Of a stretch of 64,000 nucleotides of DNA, positions 28,175 to 36,938 are shown piece after piece. The notes beneath the pieces are model-generated. The model saw nothing but the letters and a program-made list of their open reading frames with translations. It had not been told where the DNA came from and did no database searches. A program made the translations under genes and the position numbers. Origin of the DNA: CAYPTB01 sp964413535 (GTDB lineage Bacteria; Planctomycetota; UBA1135; GCA-002686595); NCBI GenBank assembly GCA_964413535.1, contig CAYPTB010000044.1, forward strand, positions 1-64,000, given 5' to 3'. The stretch's first letter is position 1, and the number at the start of each line of letters is the position of its first letter.

Positions 28175-29395
28175 TCAGTGCGCGCGCACCTTCACCGTCT
28201 CGCCGATGCGGTTCATGATGCGGCGCAGCTCGTCGAAGTCGGGGTGGCGCAGGCGCACCCACGCGTTCGCCATGTAGCCGGCTTCGACGCCCTGCGTGCT
28301 CGTGCCGGGCAGCGGGAAGTGCGTGTCGACGATCGCATCGCCAAGGTCGTTCCACATCGCTTCCACGCCCTCGTAGCCAACGATCTTGCCGTCGCGATCC
28401 GGCCGCAGCGCGATCATGCCGCCAGCGTAGCGCCGCGACGGCTGCGCATCCGGGCGCCCGTGCACGATGGCGTTCGCCCACTCGCGATACAGGTCGAACT
28501 CGTTCGCCGCGGAGTAGATGTCCCACACGCGCACGCCCGGCGGACGGCAGCCGATCTCGGAGAACTTGAGCCCCTTGGGCCCGTAGAACCACTCCATGTG
28601 CGTCGCCGACGTGCCGATGCCGAGCACCGCGATCACCCGTTGACACATCGCGCGGATCTCGCCGTAGTCCGCGCTGTCGTTGCGGTTCGTGACGGCGATC
28701 TGCGGCGAGATCCAGCGCGTGCGCATGGCCTCGAGCACGCCGGGGTAGTAGTGCGAGACGAACTCGTGCACGATCTTCCCGTCGATCGCGAGCGTGTCGT
28801 AGAAGCCCTCGTGGCCCTCGATGAACTCCTCGACGGCCGTGGGCACGCCGCGATCCGTGCCCGCGCTCCTGATCGCGACCTCCAGCTCGGAAGCGTCAGC
28901 CGCGCGGTACGTCCCTGCGGCGCCGGCCGCGTCGCGCGGCTTCAGGATGACGGGGAAACCCACGCGCGCGACGAAGTCGCGCACCTCCTGCGCCGAGGAC
29001 GCGCCCGTCGACTGCGCACACGGCACGCCGGCCTGCCGCAGCGCTTCCTTCATCGCCGGCTTGTCGCGGCACAAAAACGCCGTGCGCACCGACGTGCCCG
29101 GGATCGAGCACGCCTCGCGCACCTTCGCGACGGGCAGCGTGTGCGCCTCGACCGTGCACTCGAGCCGATCGACCCAGCCCTTCCTCTGCACGTGCCGCAC
29201 GGCGCCTTCGAGCGCGCGCTCGTCCGTCACCGACCCGATCTGCACGTAGTCGTCGAGCCAGGTCTTCAGGTCCGCGTCGAACTGCGCGGGCGACCGCTCC
29301 CCGATGCCCGTCACGCGCGCCCCGACCGCCTTCAGCGCACGCGGGAACTCACGCTGGTTCAGCGGAAAAGCCGGCTCGACGAAGATCACGTGCAT
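28175..29395 (-). CDS. ATP-grasp ligase, paralogue of the operon enzymes
   Basis: A 406-residue ATP-grasp protein. Residues 1 to about 110 form the pre-ATP-grasp Rossmann-like domain (MHVIFVEPAFPLNQREFPRA). The nucleotide-binding part includes CRDKPAMKEALRQAGVPCA, GFPVILKPRDAAGAAGTY with the ATP-binding Lys, VEEFIEGHEG, and the metal-binding end HMEWFYGPKGLKFSEIGCRP. These segments align with the enzymes at 33536 and 34789, so all three are paralogues. ATP-grasp enzymes join a carboxylate to an amine or thiol through an acyl phosphate. The acceptor is unknown. A good AGGAG sits eight bases before the ATG at 29395. Confidence 0.88.
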   Translation of the reverse strand: MHVIFVEPAFPLNQREFPRALKAVGARVTGIGERSPAQFDADLKTWLDDYVQIGSVTDERALEGAVRHVQRKGWVDRLECTVEAHTLPVAKVREACSIPGTSVRTAFLCRDKPAMKEALRQAGVPCAQSTGASSAQEVRDFVARVGFPVILKPRDAAGAAGTYRAADASELEVAIRSAGTDRGVPTAVEEFIEGHEGFYDTLAIDGKIVHEFVSHYYPGVLEAMRTRWISPQIAVTNRNDSADYGEIRAMCQRVIAVLGIGTSATHMEWFYGPKGLKFSEIGCRPPGVRVWDIYSAANEFDLYREWANAIVHGRPDAQPSRRYAGGMIALRPDRDGKIVGYEGVEAMWNDLGDAIVDTHFPLPGTSTQGVEAGYMANAWVRLRHPDFDELRRIMNRIGETVKVRAH

Positions 29396-29500
29396 CCGTA
29401 TTACTCCTGTGCGCGGATTCTAGCCCTGAGCGAGGTCGAGCCGTTGCCTGAGGTCCGCTCCGTTCGCCTCGATCCGCCATGGGGCCAAGGTCCCACGGCT

Positions 29501-29904
29501 CTAGAGCTTCTGCTCGCCGGGATCCGGGCTCCGTCGCTTCAAGTCTTCCAGGAGCTCGCGATACGTCGCCAGGAAGAGTTGGTCCTTCGTCGGTTGGCGT
29601 TCGACTCGAGGATGTGGGAGAGGCGAGCAACGGGGACCTCGGTACCGAAGACCGGAAGAGAGAGCGCTGATTCCACGAGGTCTAGTTCGTAACGGGGGCC
29701 TGCGCGGCGGGCTTCTCGGAAGAACCGGCGTCGGTTCTCCTCCGCGCGCAGAACCCAAGACTTGTCCTTTCCCCACTGGTTGCAAGGAAGAGCCTCGATT
29801 CCTTCGATGACTTCCTTGTACTCGACCAGGAATGTGTCGACCCGACACCAAGTCGACTCCAAGCTCGAGGTGGAGCTCTGTTCGTCGGGAGAGAAGGCGG
29901 GCAC
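29501..29904 (-). pseudogene. Frameshifted small hypothetical gene
   Basis: From the ATG at 29904 the frame reads plausibly (FLVEYKEVIEGIEALPCNQW, then YELDLVESALSLPVF) as far as ARLSHILE near 29614. It then turns into Arg/Ser-rich sequence. At that point another frame becomes protein-like and continues to a stop at 29501: ERQPTKDQLFLATYRELLED and a charged tail. Restoring one base near 29614 would give a single protein of about 134 residues. Either the gene is freshly broken, or it is a sequencing error or programmed shift. No family is recognised. Its G+C is lower than that of its neighbours. Confidence 0.55.
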
Positions 29905-30011
29905 GGCCTCATGGTAGCCACGTGTTGGCGTGCGGGTCGGACCCGCGGACCCTTGCCCACCGTCTCGCTGGAGCGGCTATCCTGGATCGCAGGAACAGAG
30001 GGAAGCCTTTC

Positions 30012-31184
30012 GTGAAACGACTTGTATTGCTTCTCGTCCTCACAGGTCTCGGGCTCGGCGTGTTCTGGTTGCTGCGCGCGCCGACGAGAATCCATGGGAA
30101 CCGTGAAAAGGGCGCTCGGATCGTGGAGGACACGGAGAAGCACCTCGTTACCGTCACAGGAATGCTCGTCGATCAGGACTCGACACCCGTCGCGCACCAC
30201 GAAGTCTGGCTCGCCGAGGCCGATAGCTTCTCCGTGGTTTACAGCCAACCGGACATGCCGGGACAGATGATTGCGACGGTGGGTACCGATGCCTCGGGAC
30301 ACTTCGCGTTCACGGGGGTGACCCCCGGAAGCTGGTGGATCGGGCCGGTGGCGGAACGAACCAGCGCGATTCCCGGGGGGCTGGCCGGGCTGCCTGTCAG
30401 GGTCGACGTGACCGAGGGAGCGCTCGACGTCGACGTCCTCGTGCGCGCGCACCGCGAGCTCGCGGTCGCAGGGAAAGTGCTCGATCCAGACGGTCGTCCG
30501 GTGGAAGGCGTGTACGTCTGTGTCAACGGGGGCTTGATCGCGGATTCCATGTTCACCGACGCGAACGGTGCGTTCGAGTTGGGGCCGTTGGAGCCGGGAA
30601 GATGCAGCGTCTCCGCGTTACGACTGGGCGAACCCTTCCACCCGCTCACAGACTTCCTCGAAGTCGAAGCGGGGAAACGAGACGTCGTCCTGCGGATTCA
30701 AGAAGCGACAACCAGTTTGCGCGGACACGTGACCGGCGCGTCTGGCGAGCCCGCTCACGGAAGAGTCTTGTTGACCAACCCCGAGGGCCTGCACGCGTAC
30801 CACACCTTCGACAACGGCTCGTTCGCTTTCGGAGCGCTCGAACCCGGTTTTTATTCGGTCGCGGTCTCCACGGACGACCAGGTTGCCGTCGCGAAGGACG
30901 TCCTCGTGCGGTTGGTCGGGACACGGGACGAAGTCTTCCTCAAACTCGAGCCCGCCGCGCGGATCCGCGTGAGCATCGGAGAACGCGAGTCCGCGCGATG
31001 CGTCGGCGTCCTCTTCGACGGAGCTCTGGTCGCTTTCGAGTGGATCGAGCCCAACGCACAAGCGACTCTCGTCGTCCCAGTCGGCCCGATCACCGTTGGA
31101 CTCCGAGTTCGCGGTGGGTCGCCAAGTGGCCGGCACGACGTCGTGACGCGCGCGGGACAGGAACTCGAGCTAATGTTCGATTGA
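30012..31184 (+). CDS. Membrane-anchored carboxypeptidase-regulatory-like protein
   Basis: A 390-residue protein starting with GTG at 30012 after a GAGGGAAG Shine-Dalgarno. An N-terminal membrane segment (LVLLLVLTGLGLGVFWLL) is followed by three or four beta-sandwich repeats with cores VTGMLVDQDSTPVAHHEVWL, AGKVLDPDGRPVEGVYVCVN and LRGHVTGASGEPAHGRVLLT. It resembles the larger protein at 22809 and the extracellular part of the sigma-factor fusion at 45442. A structural or adhesive role outside the membrane is likely. No enzyme motif is visible. Confidence 0.82.
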   Translation: MKRLVLLLVLTGLGLGVFWLLRAPTRIHGNREKGARIVEDTEKHLVTVTGMLVDQDSTPVAHHEVWLAEADSFSVVYSQPDMPGQMIATVGTDASGHFAFTGVTPGSWWIGPVAERTSAIPGGLAGLPVRVDVTEGALDVDVLVRAHRELAVAGKVLDPDGRPVEGVYVCVNGGLIADSMFTDANGAFELGPLEPGRCSVSALRLGEPFHPLTDFLEVEAGKRDVVLRIQEATTSLRGHVTGASGEPAHGRVLLTNPEGLHAYHTFDNGSFAFGALEPGFYSVAVSTDDQVAVAKDVLVRLVGTRDEVFLKLEPAARIRVSIGERESARCVGVLFDGALVAFEWIEPNAQATLVVPVGPITVGLRVRGGSPSGRHDVVTRAGQELELMFD

Positions 31185-31286
31185 GGGGTAAGGAACCGGT
31201 GCTTCGCCCGCGCTGGCGCGCGAGGTACAGCTCCGGCGAGGACCGAGGAGAGCCACGACGGGGAACGAGCCCAAGGCGCGCCTCAA

Positions 31287-31307
31287 AGCCGAAGCCAGGC
31301 TTCGGCT
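31287..31307. terminator. Perfect 8-bp stem hairpin downstream of repeat protein
   Basis: AGCCGAAG-CCAGG-CTTCGGCT forms an 8-bp stem with a five-base loop, about 100 bases after the stop of the preceding gene. It is a good RNA hairpin but lacks a clear T-run, so terminator function is only probable. Confidence 0.4.
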
Positions 31308-31309
31308 GA

Positions 31310-31464
31310 TCATCTCTGCTCATCGAGCAGCTCCTCGCGCGCGTGCCGGACTCCCGGCAAGCCTTCTACTACCGCACTTCGGCCCAAGCGGAGGCCCAAG
31401 CGGAGATCGACCTCGTGCTCGAGGGACCCCCAAAGCGCGTCGTGGCCATCGAGATCAAGAGACC
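31310..31464 (+). pseudogene. Remnant of a DUF4143 ATPase C-terminus
   Basis: An open stretch without a start reads LLIEQLLARVPDSRQAFYYR, then TSAQAEAQAEIDLVLEG and VVAIEIKRPSA. This is the typical C-terminal nuclease-like motif of DUF4143/AAA ATPases (FYRT..GAEIDLVLE...AIEIKRS). Only about 50 residues remain of a protein normally near 400, and the frame degrades after 31460. A small duplication (AQAEAQAE) sits inside the motif. The family often behaves as a mobile accessory gene, so this is probably a dead insert. Confidence 0.6.
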
Positions 31465-31734
31465 GTCCGCGAGACGGCTTCGTTCTCCTTCGGCGTCGTT
31501 CCCTGTCCCGCGGAGGAGCGTGGTGGGCACTCCTACGTCGACTACTCGTTCCGGCCGTATCTGAAGTCGGTCGCTCGGGTCGTCGAGGACGGTGCCGAGA
31601 TCGACGACGCGTGGAAGCTCGTGGTCGCGGAGTCGCCCGGCCCCAAGCGTCTGATCGGCCTGTGGGAGTGCACGTCTCGCTACGCGGGACGGGTGGAGGT
31701 GCCGCTGAGGGACGTGCTCCAGAGGATCCGATGA
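31465..31734 (+). pseudogene. C-terminal fragment of an unknown protein
   Basis: In a different frame from the DUF4143 remnant, the sequence reads coherently for about 89 residues to a TGA at 31734. Segments include TASFSFGVVPCPAEERGGHS, YVDYSFRPYLKSVARVVEDG and KLVVAESPGPKRLIGLWECT. Codon use is that of a real gene (G or C third bases), but there is no start codon or upstream domain. It may be the tail of a deleted gene or the continuation of the remnant after frameshifts. I do not recognise the family. Confidence 0.45.
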
Positions 31735-31789
31735 CGCCGGTCCCCGAGTCCGCGCAAGTTCGTCGGCGCACGCTCCGGGTCGCGGCGCT

Positions 31790-33253
31790 CTAGCGCTTGC
31801 CGGTGAGCCGCGCGTAGAGCTCGACGTAGCGTTCGGTTTGGTGGTCCCAGGAGTAGTCGCGTTCCATTCCGTTGCGCATGAGACGGGACCAGGCGCGTTT
31901 GTCGGGCCAGATCTCGAGGGCGCGGGTGATGGCCCAGCGCAGGCCGTCGGCGTTGTAGTGGTCGAAGACGAAGCCGGTGCCGGCGCCGGTCTTGGGGTCG
32001 AACGGTTGCACGGTGTCGGCGAGGCCGCCGGTGCGGCGCACGATCGGGACCGTGCCGTAGCGCAGGCTGTACATCTGGTTCAGGCCGCAGGGCTCGTAGC
32101 GCGAGGGCATGAGGAAGAGGTCGCTGCCGGCTTCGATCAGGTGCGCGAGGCGGTCGTTGAAGGTGCGGTCGTAGCCGAGCTTGGTTGGGTGCTCGCGGGC
32201 GAGGGCCTCGAAGAAACGCTCGTAGCGCTCCTCGCCGCTGCCGAGCACGCACACGCGCACGTCGCGCTCGGCGAGGAGCGGTGGGAGCACCTGGAACAGC
32301 AGGTCGAAGCCCTTCTGCGCCGTCAGGCGCGACACGATGCCGAAGACGGGCGCGGCGCGGTCGAAGGGCAGGCGCAGCTCGTCGAGCAGCGCGCGCTTGT
32401 TGCGCGCCTTGCCGCCGAGCTCGTCGATCGAGTAGTGGAAGGGGATCTGCTCGTCGCGCTCGGGGCTCCACTCGTCGTAGTCGACGCCGTTCAGCACGCC
32501 GACGAGGGAATCGGAGCGGCGTTTCAGGAGGTCGTGGAGACCCATGCCGAGCTCCTCGGTCTGGATCTCGCGCGCGTAGGTCTCGCTGACGGTGTTGATG
32601 AGGTCGGCGTACAGGATGCCGGTCTTCAGGTAGTTCAGGACGCCGCGTTCGAGGTCCTCTTGGTAGAGGAGCGAACGCACTTCGGAGAGCCCGAGGTCGG
32701 CGACGCCCTCGGCGGGGAAGACGCCCTGGTAGCCGATGTTGTGGATCGTGAGCAGTGTCTTCGAGGCGCGGAAGAGCGTGTCCCAGGCGTACGGGCCCCG
32801 GAGGTAGAGCGGCAGGAGCGCGCTGTGCCAGTCGTTCAGGTGGAAGACGTCGGGCGCGAAGGCGAGGCGCTGGCAGCATTCGAGCACGGCGCGCGTGAAC
32901 AGGCCGAAGCGCAGATGCTCGTCGCGATCGAGCGTGTACAGGCCGTCGCGGCCGAAGAGCTCCGCGCAGTAGAGGAAGTTCACGACGGTCTTCGAGCGCG
33001 GCAGCGGCGACGTGAAGACCGTGAATCGATAGGTGGTGGCACCCGCAACGATCGGGATGTCGGTCAGGGCCGGGACGCGCTCGAACTTGAAGCCCCCGCG
33101 CTCCACGCGGCGATAGAGCGGCATGAAGAGGCGCACGTCGTGATCGCGACGCGAGAGGTGCGCGGTGAGCGCCGCGGAGACGTCGGCGAGGCCGCCCGTC
33201 TTGGCGAACGGCGTCACTTCGGACGCGAGCATGCAGACCTTCGAGGGACTCAT
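31790..33253 (-). CDS. glgA: Glycogen synthase (ADP-glucose)
   Basis: A 487-residue GT5 glycosyltransferase that adds glucose from ADP-glucose to the growing alpha-1,4-glucan. The N-terminal donor-binding motif KTGGLADV (18-25) is intact. Further family motifs are HLNDWHSALLPLYLR, TIHNIGYQG, NGVDYDEWSP, SRLTAQKGFDLL, and the C-terminal EPCGLNQMYSLRYGTVPIVRRTGGLADTV with the catalytic Glu. The ATG at 33253 begins right before the first strand; the long upstream open frame is an artefact of GC bias. glgC lies 8.4 kb away on the same strand, beyond the ATP-grasp operon. Confidence 0.95.
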   Translation of the reverse strand: MSPSKVCMLASEVTPFAKTGGLADVSAALTAHLSRRDHDVRLFMPLYRRVERGGFKFERVPALTDIPIVAGATTYRFTVFTSPLPRSKTVVNFLYCAELFGRDGLYTLDRDEHLRFGLFTRAVLECCQRLAFAPDVFHLNDWHSALLPLYLRGPYAWDTLFRASKTLLTIHNIGYQGVFPAEGVADLGLSEVRSLLYQEDLERGVLNYLKTGILYADLINTVSETYAREIQTEELGMGLHDLLKRRSDSLVGVLNGVDYDEWSPERDEQIPFHYSIDELGGKARNKRALLDELRLPFDRAAPVFGIVSRLTAQKGFDLLFQVLPPLLAERDVRVCVLGSGEERYERFFEALAREHPTKLGYDRTFNDRLAHLIEAGSDLFLMPSRYEPCGLNQMYSLRYGTVPIVRRTGGLADTVQPFDPKTGAGTGFVFDHYNADGLRWAITRALEIWPDKRAWSRLMRNGMERDYSWDHQTERYVELYARLTGKR

Positions 33254-33535
33254 CGTGGACGTCGACCGGCTCGCGGATCGCCGTGAGAGCGGCAACAGCC
33301 TAGCGACATCGAGTGGGGCGTCGAAAGCTCTCGGTGCCACCCTTCGGCGTCGAGCCGAACGCCGGCGGGATGGCGCGCCCGCGCCGGATGGCGCACCCGC
33401 ACGCCGGATGGCGCACCGTGGTGGCGCGGGGTATTCTCCGGCTCGCGGGCGCGCGACCTCCCCCGCGGCGCGACCCGCGCTCCGCCGCGACAGCGCCGTG
33501 TCCGCGCGCCGGATCCTGACCCCGCCCGTCCGAAC
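33254..33535. repeat. Divergent promoter region with three tandem ~20 bp repeats
   Basis: The 282 bases between divergent glgA and the ATP-grasp operon hold three near-identical head-to-tail units at 33361-33382, 33383-33402 and 33403-33420. Each begins GCCGGATGGCGCACCCGC or a close variant. They lie about 115-175 bases upstream of the operon start. They could be binding sites for a regulator of either operon, or simply an expanded repeat. Confidence 0.5.
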
Positions 33536-34792
33536 GTGCCGAACGCAATCTTCGTCGTCCCCTATGGAATGGAGACCTCGCTGCGTTTCGTGCGCGCGGC
33601 GGCGCGCCTTCCGGACGTGCGGCTCGGCATCGTGAGCCAGGAGCCGGCGGAGAGGCTGCCGGCCGACGTGCGCGCGCACGCCGAGCACTACGAGCGGCTC
33701 GAGGACGCGCTCGATCCCGATCAGCTCGAGCGCGCGGTGCGCGCGATCGGGCGGCGGTGGGGCGGGCGCGTCGATCGCTTGATCGGGATCCTGGAGCCGC
33801 TGCAGGAGTCGCTGGCCGAGGTGCGCCAGCGGCTGTCGATCCGGGGCATGGATCCCGAGACCGCGCGGAACTTCCGCGACAAGGCGCGCATGAAGGACGT
33901 CTTGCGCGGGAACGGGGTGCCGTGCGCGCGCCATGCGCTGGCGGGCTCGCTCGCGCAGGCCTTGGCCTTCGGCAAGTCCTCGGGCTATCCGCTGGTGGTG
34001 AAGCCTCCCGCGGGAGCCGGCGCGAAGAACACGTTCCGCGTGGAGAGCGCCGAACAGCTCGAGAGCTCCCTGCGCTTCGCGCCGCCGCGGCCGGAGGAGC
34101 CGGTGCTGCTCGAGGAGTTCGTCCAGGGCTCCGAGCACTCCTTCGATTCGGTCAGCGTGGACGGTCGCCACGTCTTCCACTCGATCTCGCGCTACTTCCC
34201 CGGGCCGCTCGAGGTCATGGAGACGCCCTGGATCCAGTGGTGCGTGCTGTTGCCGCGCGACATCGAGGGGGCCGAGTTCGACGACGTGCGCGCCGCGGGT
34301 CGCCGCGCGCTCGACGCGCTCGGGATGGTGACGGGGCTCACGCACATGGAGTGGTTCCGCCGCAGCGCGGACGGCTCGATCGTGATCTCCGAGGTCGGCG
34401 CGCGCCCGCCGGGCGCGCAGTTCACGACGCTCATGTCGTACGCGCACGATCTCGACTTCTACCGGGCGTGGGCGGAGCTCGTGGTGTTCGAGCGCTTCCA
34501 GCCGCCCGAGCGGCGCTACGCGTGCGGCGCCGTGTTCCTGCGCGGCCAGGGCAGCGGGCAGGTCGTCGCGGTGCACGGCTTGGAGAGGGTCGAGAAGGAA
34601 CTCGCCGGGCTCGTCGTCGAGGCGCGCGTGCCGCGCGTGGGGCAGCCGCAGGCCTCGAGCTACGAGGGCGAGGGCTACGTGATCTTGCGTCACCCCGAGA
34701 CGAGCGTCGTGGAGGAAGGGCTGCGCCGGTTGCTCGCCAACGTCCGCGTCGAGCTCGGTTCGGTCCGAGCGAAAGAGGTGGAGCCGCTGTGA
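33536..34792 (+). CDS. ATP-grasp ligase, first gene of the operon
   Basis: A 418-residue protein with a GTG start. The N-terminal domain (MPNAIFVVPYGMETSLRFVR) is of the pre-ATP-grasp type. The ATP-grasp core shows FRDKARMKDVLRGNGVPCAR, YPLVVKPPAGAGAKNTFRV with the ATP-contacting Lys, VLLEEFVQGSEHSFDS, and the metal-ligand end HMEWFRRSADGSIVISEVGA. It is most like the next gene and the enzyme at 28175. The family activates a carboxylate by ATP and couples it to an amine; the substrates are unknown. Its stop overlaps the next start (GTGA). Confidence 0.9.
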   Translation: MPNAIFVVPYGMETSLRFVRAAARLPDVRLGIVSQEPAERLPADVRAHAEHYERLEDALDPDQLERAVRAIGRRWGGRVDRLIGILEPLQESLAEVRQRLSIRGMDPETARNFRDKARMKDVLRGNGVPCARHALAGSLAQALAFGKSSGYPLVVKPPAGAGAKNTFRVESAEQLESSLRFAPPRPEEPVLLEEFVQGSEHSFDSVSVDGRHVFHSISRYFPGPLEVMETPWIQWCVLLPRDIEGAEFDDVRAAGRRALDALGMVTGLTHMEWFRRSADGSIVISEVGARPPGAQFTTLMSYAHDLDFYRAWAELVVFERFQPPERRYACGAVFLRGQGSGQVVAVHGLERVEKELAGLVVEARVPRVGQPQASSYEGEGYVILRHPETSVVEEGLRRLLANVRVELGSVRAKEVEPL

Positions 34793-36006
34793 ACGTCCTC
34801 ATGATCTCGCCGGGCTTTCCCGACGACATGCCCTTCTTCACGCGCGGGCTGGCGCAGGCCGGAGCGACCGTGTTCGGCGTCGGGGACCAGCCGCAGAGCG
34901 CCCTGCCGGAGGCCGCGCGCGAGGGCCTCGCCGCCTACACGCGCGTGGCGGACCTGTGGGACGAGGAAGCGACGATCGGCGAGGTGAAGCGTTGGCTCGG
35001 CGGCCGCCGCGTCGATCGCGTCGAGTGCCTGTGGGAGCCGGGCGTGACGCTCGCCGCGCGCATGCGCGTGGCCTTCGGCGCGCCGGGCCTGAGGGTCGAG
35101 CAGTCGATCGCGTTCCGCGACAAGGAGCGCATGAAGCAGGTGCTCGACCAGGCCGGCGTGCGCACGCCCCGGCACGCGCGTGCGCGCACGAAGGCGCAGT
35201 GCCGCGAGTTCGCCAAGGCCACGGGTTTCCCCGTCATCGTCAAGCCCATCGCGGGAGCCGGCTCGGCGGATACGTACCCCGTGAAGGACGACGCGGAGCT
35301 CGAGCGCGCGCTCGGCATGCTCGACCACGTCGACGAGGTCAGCGTCGAGGAGTTCATCGAGGGCGAGGAGTTCACGTTCGACACGGTGTGCGCCCACGGC
35401 GACGTCTTGTTCCACAACGTGGCGTGGTACCGGCCGAAGCCGCTCACGGCGCGGCTCAATCCTTGGATCAGCCCGCAGGCCATCTGCCTGCGCGACACGA
35501 GCGTGCCGGCGATCGCCAAGGGCTGCGAGCTCGGCCACCAGGTCCTGAAGGCGCTGGGTTTCGAGAGCGGCTTCACGCACATGGAGTGGTTCCTCACCAA
35601 GGACGGCGAGGCGGTCTTCGGCGAGATCGGCGCGCGCGCGCCCGGGGGACGGCTCACGCACGGTATGAACTACTCGTGCAACATCGACCTGTTCCGCGCC
35701 TGGGGCGAGGCGATCCGTCACGGGCGGATCTCGCAGGACACGCGCAAGCGCTACAACGTCGCGGTCGTCTTCAAGCGCGCCATCGGCGAGGGGCGCGTCC
35801 TGCGCCACGAGGGTCTCGCCGGTCTGATGGGGCGCTTCGGCGAGCACGTCGTCAACGTCGACTTGACTCCGATCGGCCACTCCAAGCGCGACTTCAAGAA
35901 GATCGTCACCGGCGACGGTTGGATTGCGGTGCGCCACCCCGACCTCGCGACGACCATCGAGATGGCCGACGCGGTGGCGAACGACCTGCGCATCATCGCC
36001 GGATGA
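34789..36006 (+). CDS. ATP-grasp ligase, second gene of the operon
   Basis: A 405-residue paralogue of the preceding enzyme, starting at a GTG that overlaps its stop codon. Visible motifs: MNVLMISPGFPDDMPFFTRG at the start, FRDKERMKQVLDQAGVRTPR, FPVIVKPIAGAGSADTYPV, VEEFIEGEEFTFDTV and HMEWFLTKDGEAVFGEIGAR. The Lys and acidic metal ligands expected of an active ATP-grasp fold are present in both tandem copies, so each probably catalyses its own ligation step. The C-terminus overlaps the next gene by ATGA. Confidence 0.9.
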   Translation: MNVLMISPGFPDDMPFFTRGLAQAGATVFGVGDQPQSALPEAAREGLAAYTRVADLWDEEATIGEVKRWLGGRRVDRVECLWEPGVTLAARMRVAFGAPGLRVEQSIAFRDKERMKQVLDQAGVRTPRHARARTKAQCREFAKATGFPVIVKPIAGAGSADTYPVKDDAELERALGMLDHVDEVSVEEFIEGEEFTFDTVCAHGDVLFHNVAWYRPKPLTARLNPWISPQAICLRDTSVPAIAKGCELGHQVLKALGFESGFTHMEWFLTKDGEAVFGEIGARAPGGRLTHGMNYSCNIDLFRAWGEAIRHGRISQDTRKRYNVAVVFKRAIGEGRVLRHEGLAGLMGRFGEHVVNVDLTPIGHSKRDFKKIVTGDGWIAVRHPDLATTIEMADAVANDLRIIAG

Positions 36007-36938
36007 AGCCGCGCCGCGTCTGTCTCCTGGGACCGCAGCGGCTCGAGCCGACGCTCGTGGAGGCGGTGCGCTCGGTCGGCGCGCGCGGGGCGCTCGCCTG
36101 CGTGACGGCCGGTTGGGAGGAGCGCGAGGGGGAGATCGGCGAGCTCGCCGACCACGTCGAGTGCGCGGTCCACAACCTCGAGGTGTACGGGCGCGTCGAG
36201 GACGTCTTCCAGCACGATCCCGAGCTCTTCCGCGTCCTGCGCGAGCGCGACGACCGCATGCGCAAGGTGCAGGAGCTCTACCGCTTGCGGTTGCAGCACG
36301 CCCTGGCGGCCGCGCGCGAACTCCTGCGGCGCACGGACGATCCGGAGCTGCTCGTCCCCGAGCAGGAGGCGGCGATCGAGACGGTGCGCGCCATCGACGC
36401 GCAGCACCTCGACCGGATCCACGAGATCCACGCGGAGTTCGCGGAGCGCTGGCGGCCGGGCGAGCGCGAGCGCGTCGTGCGGCACAAGCGCGAGATCGCG
36501 CGCGTGCTGGAGGGCGTGAGCGGGCTGTGCATCGCCGGCGGCCACGTGGCGATCCTCTTGAACCGTCTGCGGCTGCTCGATGTGATCGATTTGGCTCCGC
36601 GGCTCCCGATCTTCGCCTGGTCGGCGGGGGCCATGGTGCTGGGGGAGCGGGTCGTCGTCTTCCACGACAATCCGCCCCAGGGCGCCGGCGACGCCGAGTT
36701 GCTCGAAGCCGGGCTCGGCGTGTGCCCCGACGTCGTTCCGCTGCCGCACGCGTCGCGCCGGCTGAAGCTCGAGGACGCGCCGCGCGTGGCCCTCTTCGCG
36801 CGGCGCTTCGGCGACGCGCTGTGCGTGGCGCTCGACGCGCGTACCCGGCTCGACTGGGACGGCGTGCGCTACGCCGCAGGACCTGGGACGCGCAGGCTCA
36901 CGAACGAGGGCGGCCTCGAGGAGCTGGAAGCCGCGTGA
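36003..36938 (+). CDS. Peptidase E/cyanophycinase-like (S51) protein
   Basis: A 311-residue protein. A long helical N-terminal half (about 60-170, charged) precedes a class I glutamine-amidotransferase-like fold with IAGGHVAILLNRLRL and the nucleophile elbow FAWSAGAMVLGERVVV. The WSAGA motif with a serine in place of the usual cysteine is the mark of S51 serine peptidases (peptidase E, cyanophycinase). A candidate catalytic His lies in VPLPHASRRL. S51 enzymes cut aspartyl or isoaspartyl bonds, and cyanophycinase degrades an ATP-grasp product. Here it may trim or recycle the product of the neighbouring ligases. Both ends overlap the adjacent genes by four bases. Confidence 0.75.
   Translation: MKPRRVCLLGPQRLEPTLVEAVRSVGARGALACVTAGWEEREGEIGELADHVECAVHNLEVYGRVEDVFQHDPELFRVLRERDDRMRKVQELYRLRLQHALAAARELLRRTDDPELLVPEQEAAIETVRAIDAQHLDRIHEIHAEFAERWRPGERERVVRHKREIARVLEGVSGLCIAGGHVAILLNRLRLLDVIDLAPRLPIFAWSAGAMVLGERVVVFHDNPPQGAGDAELLEAGLGVCPDVVPLPHASRRLKLEDAPRVALFARRFGDALCVALDARTRLDWDGVRYAAGPGTRRLTNEGGLEELEAA

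Noticed and set aside
33254..34693. Upstream extension of glgA to 34693
   Set aside because: It is antisense to the first ATP-grasp gene, and the glgA family N-terminus starts at 33253.
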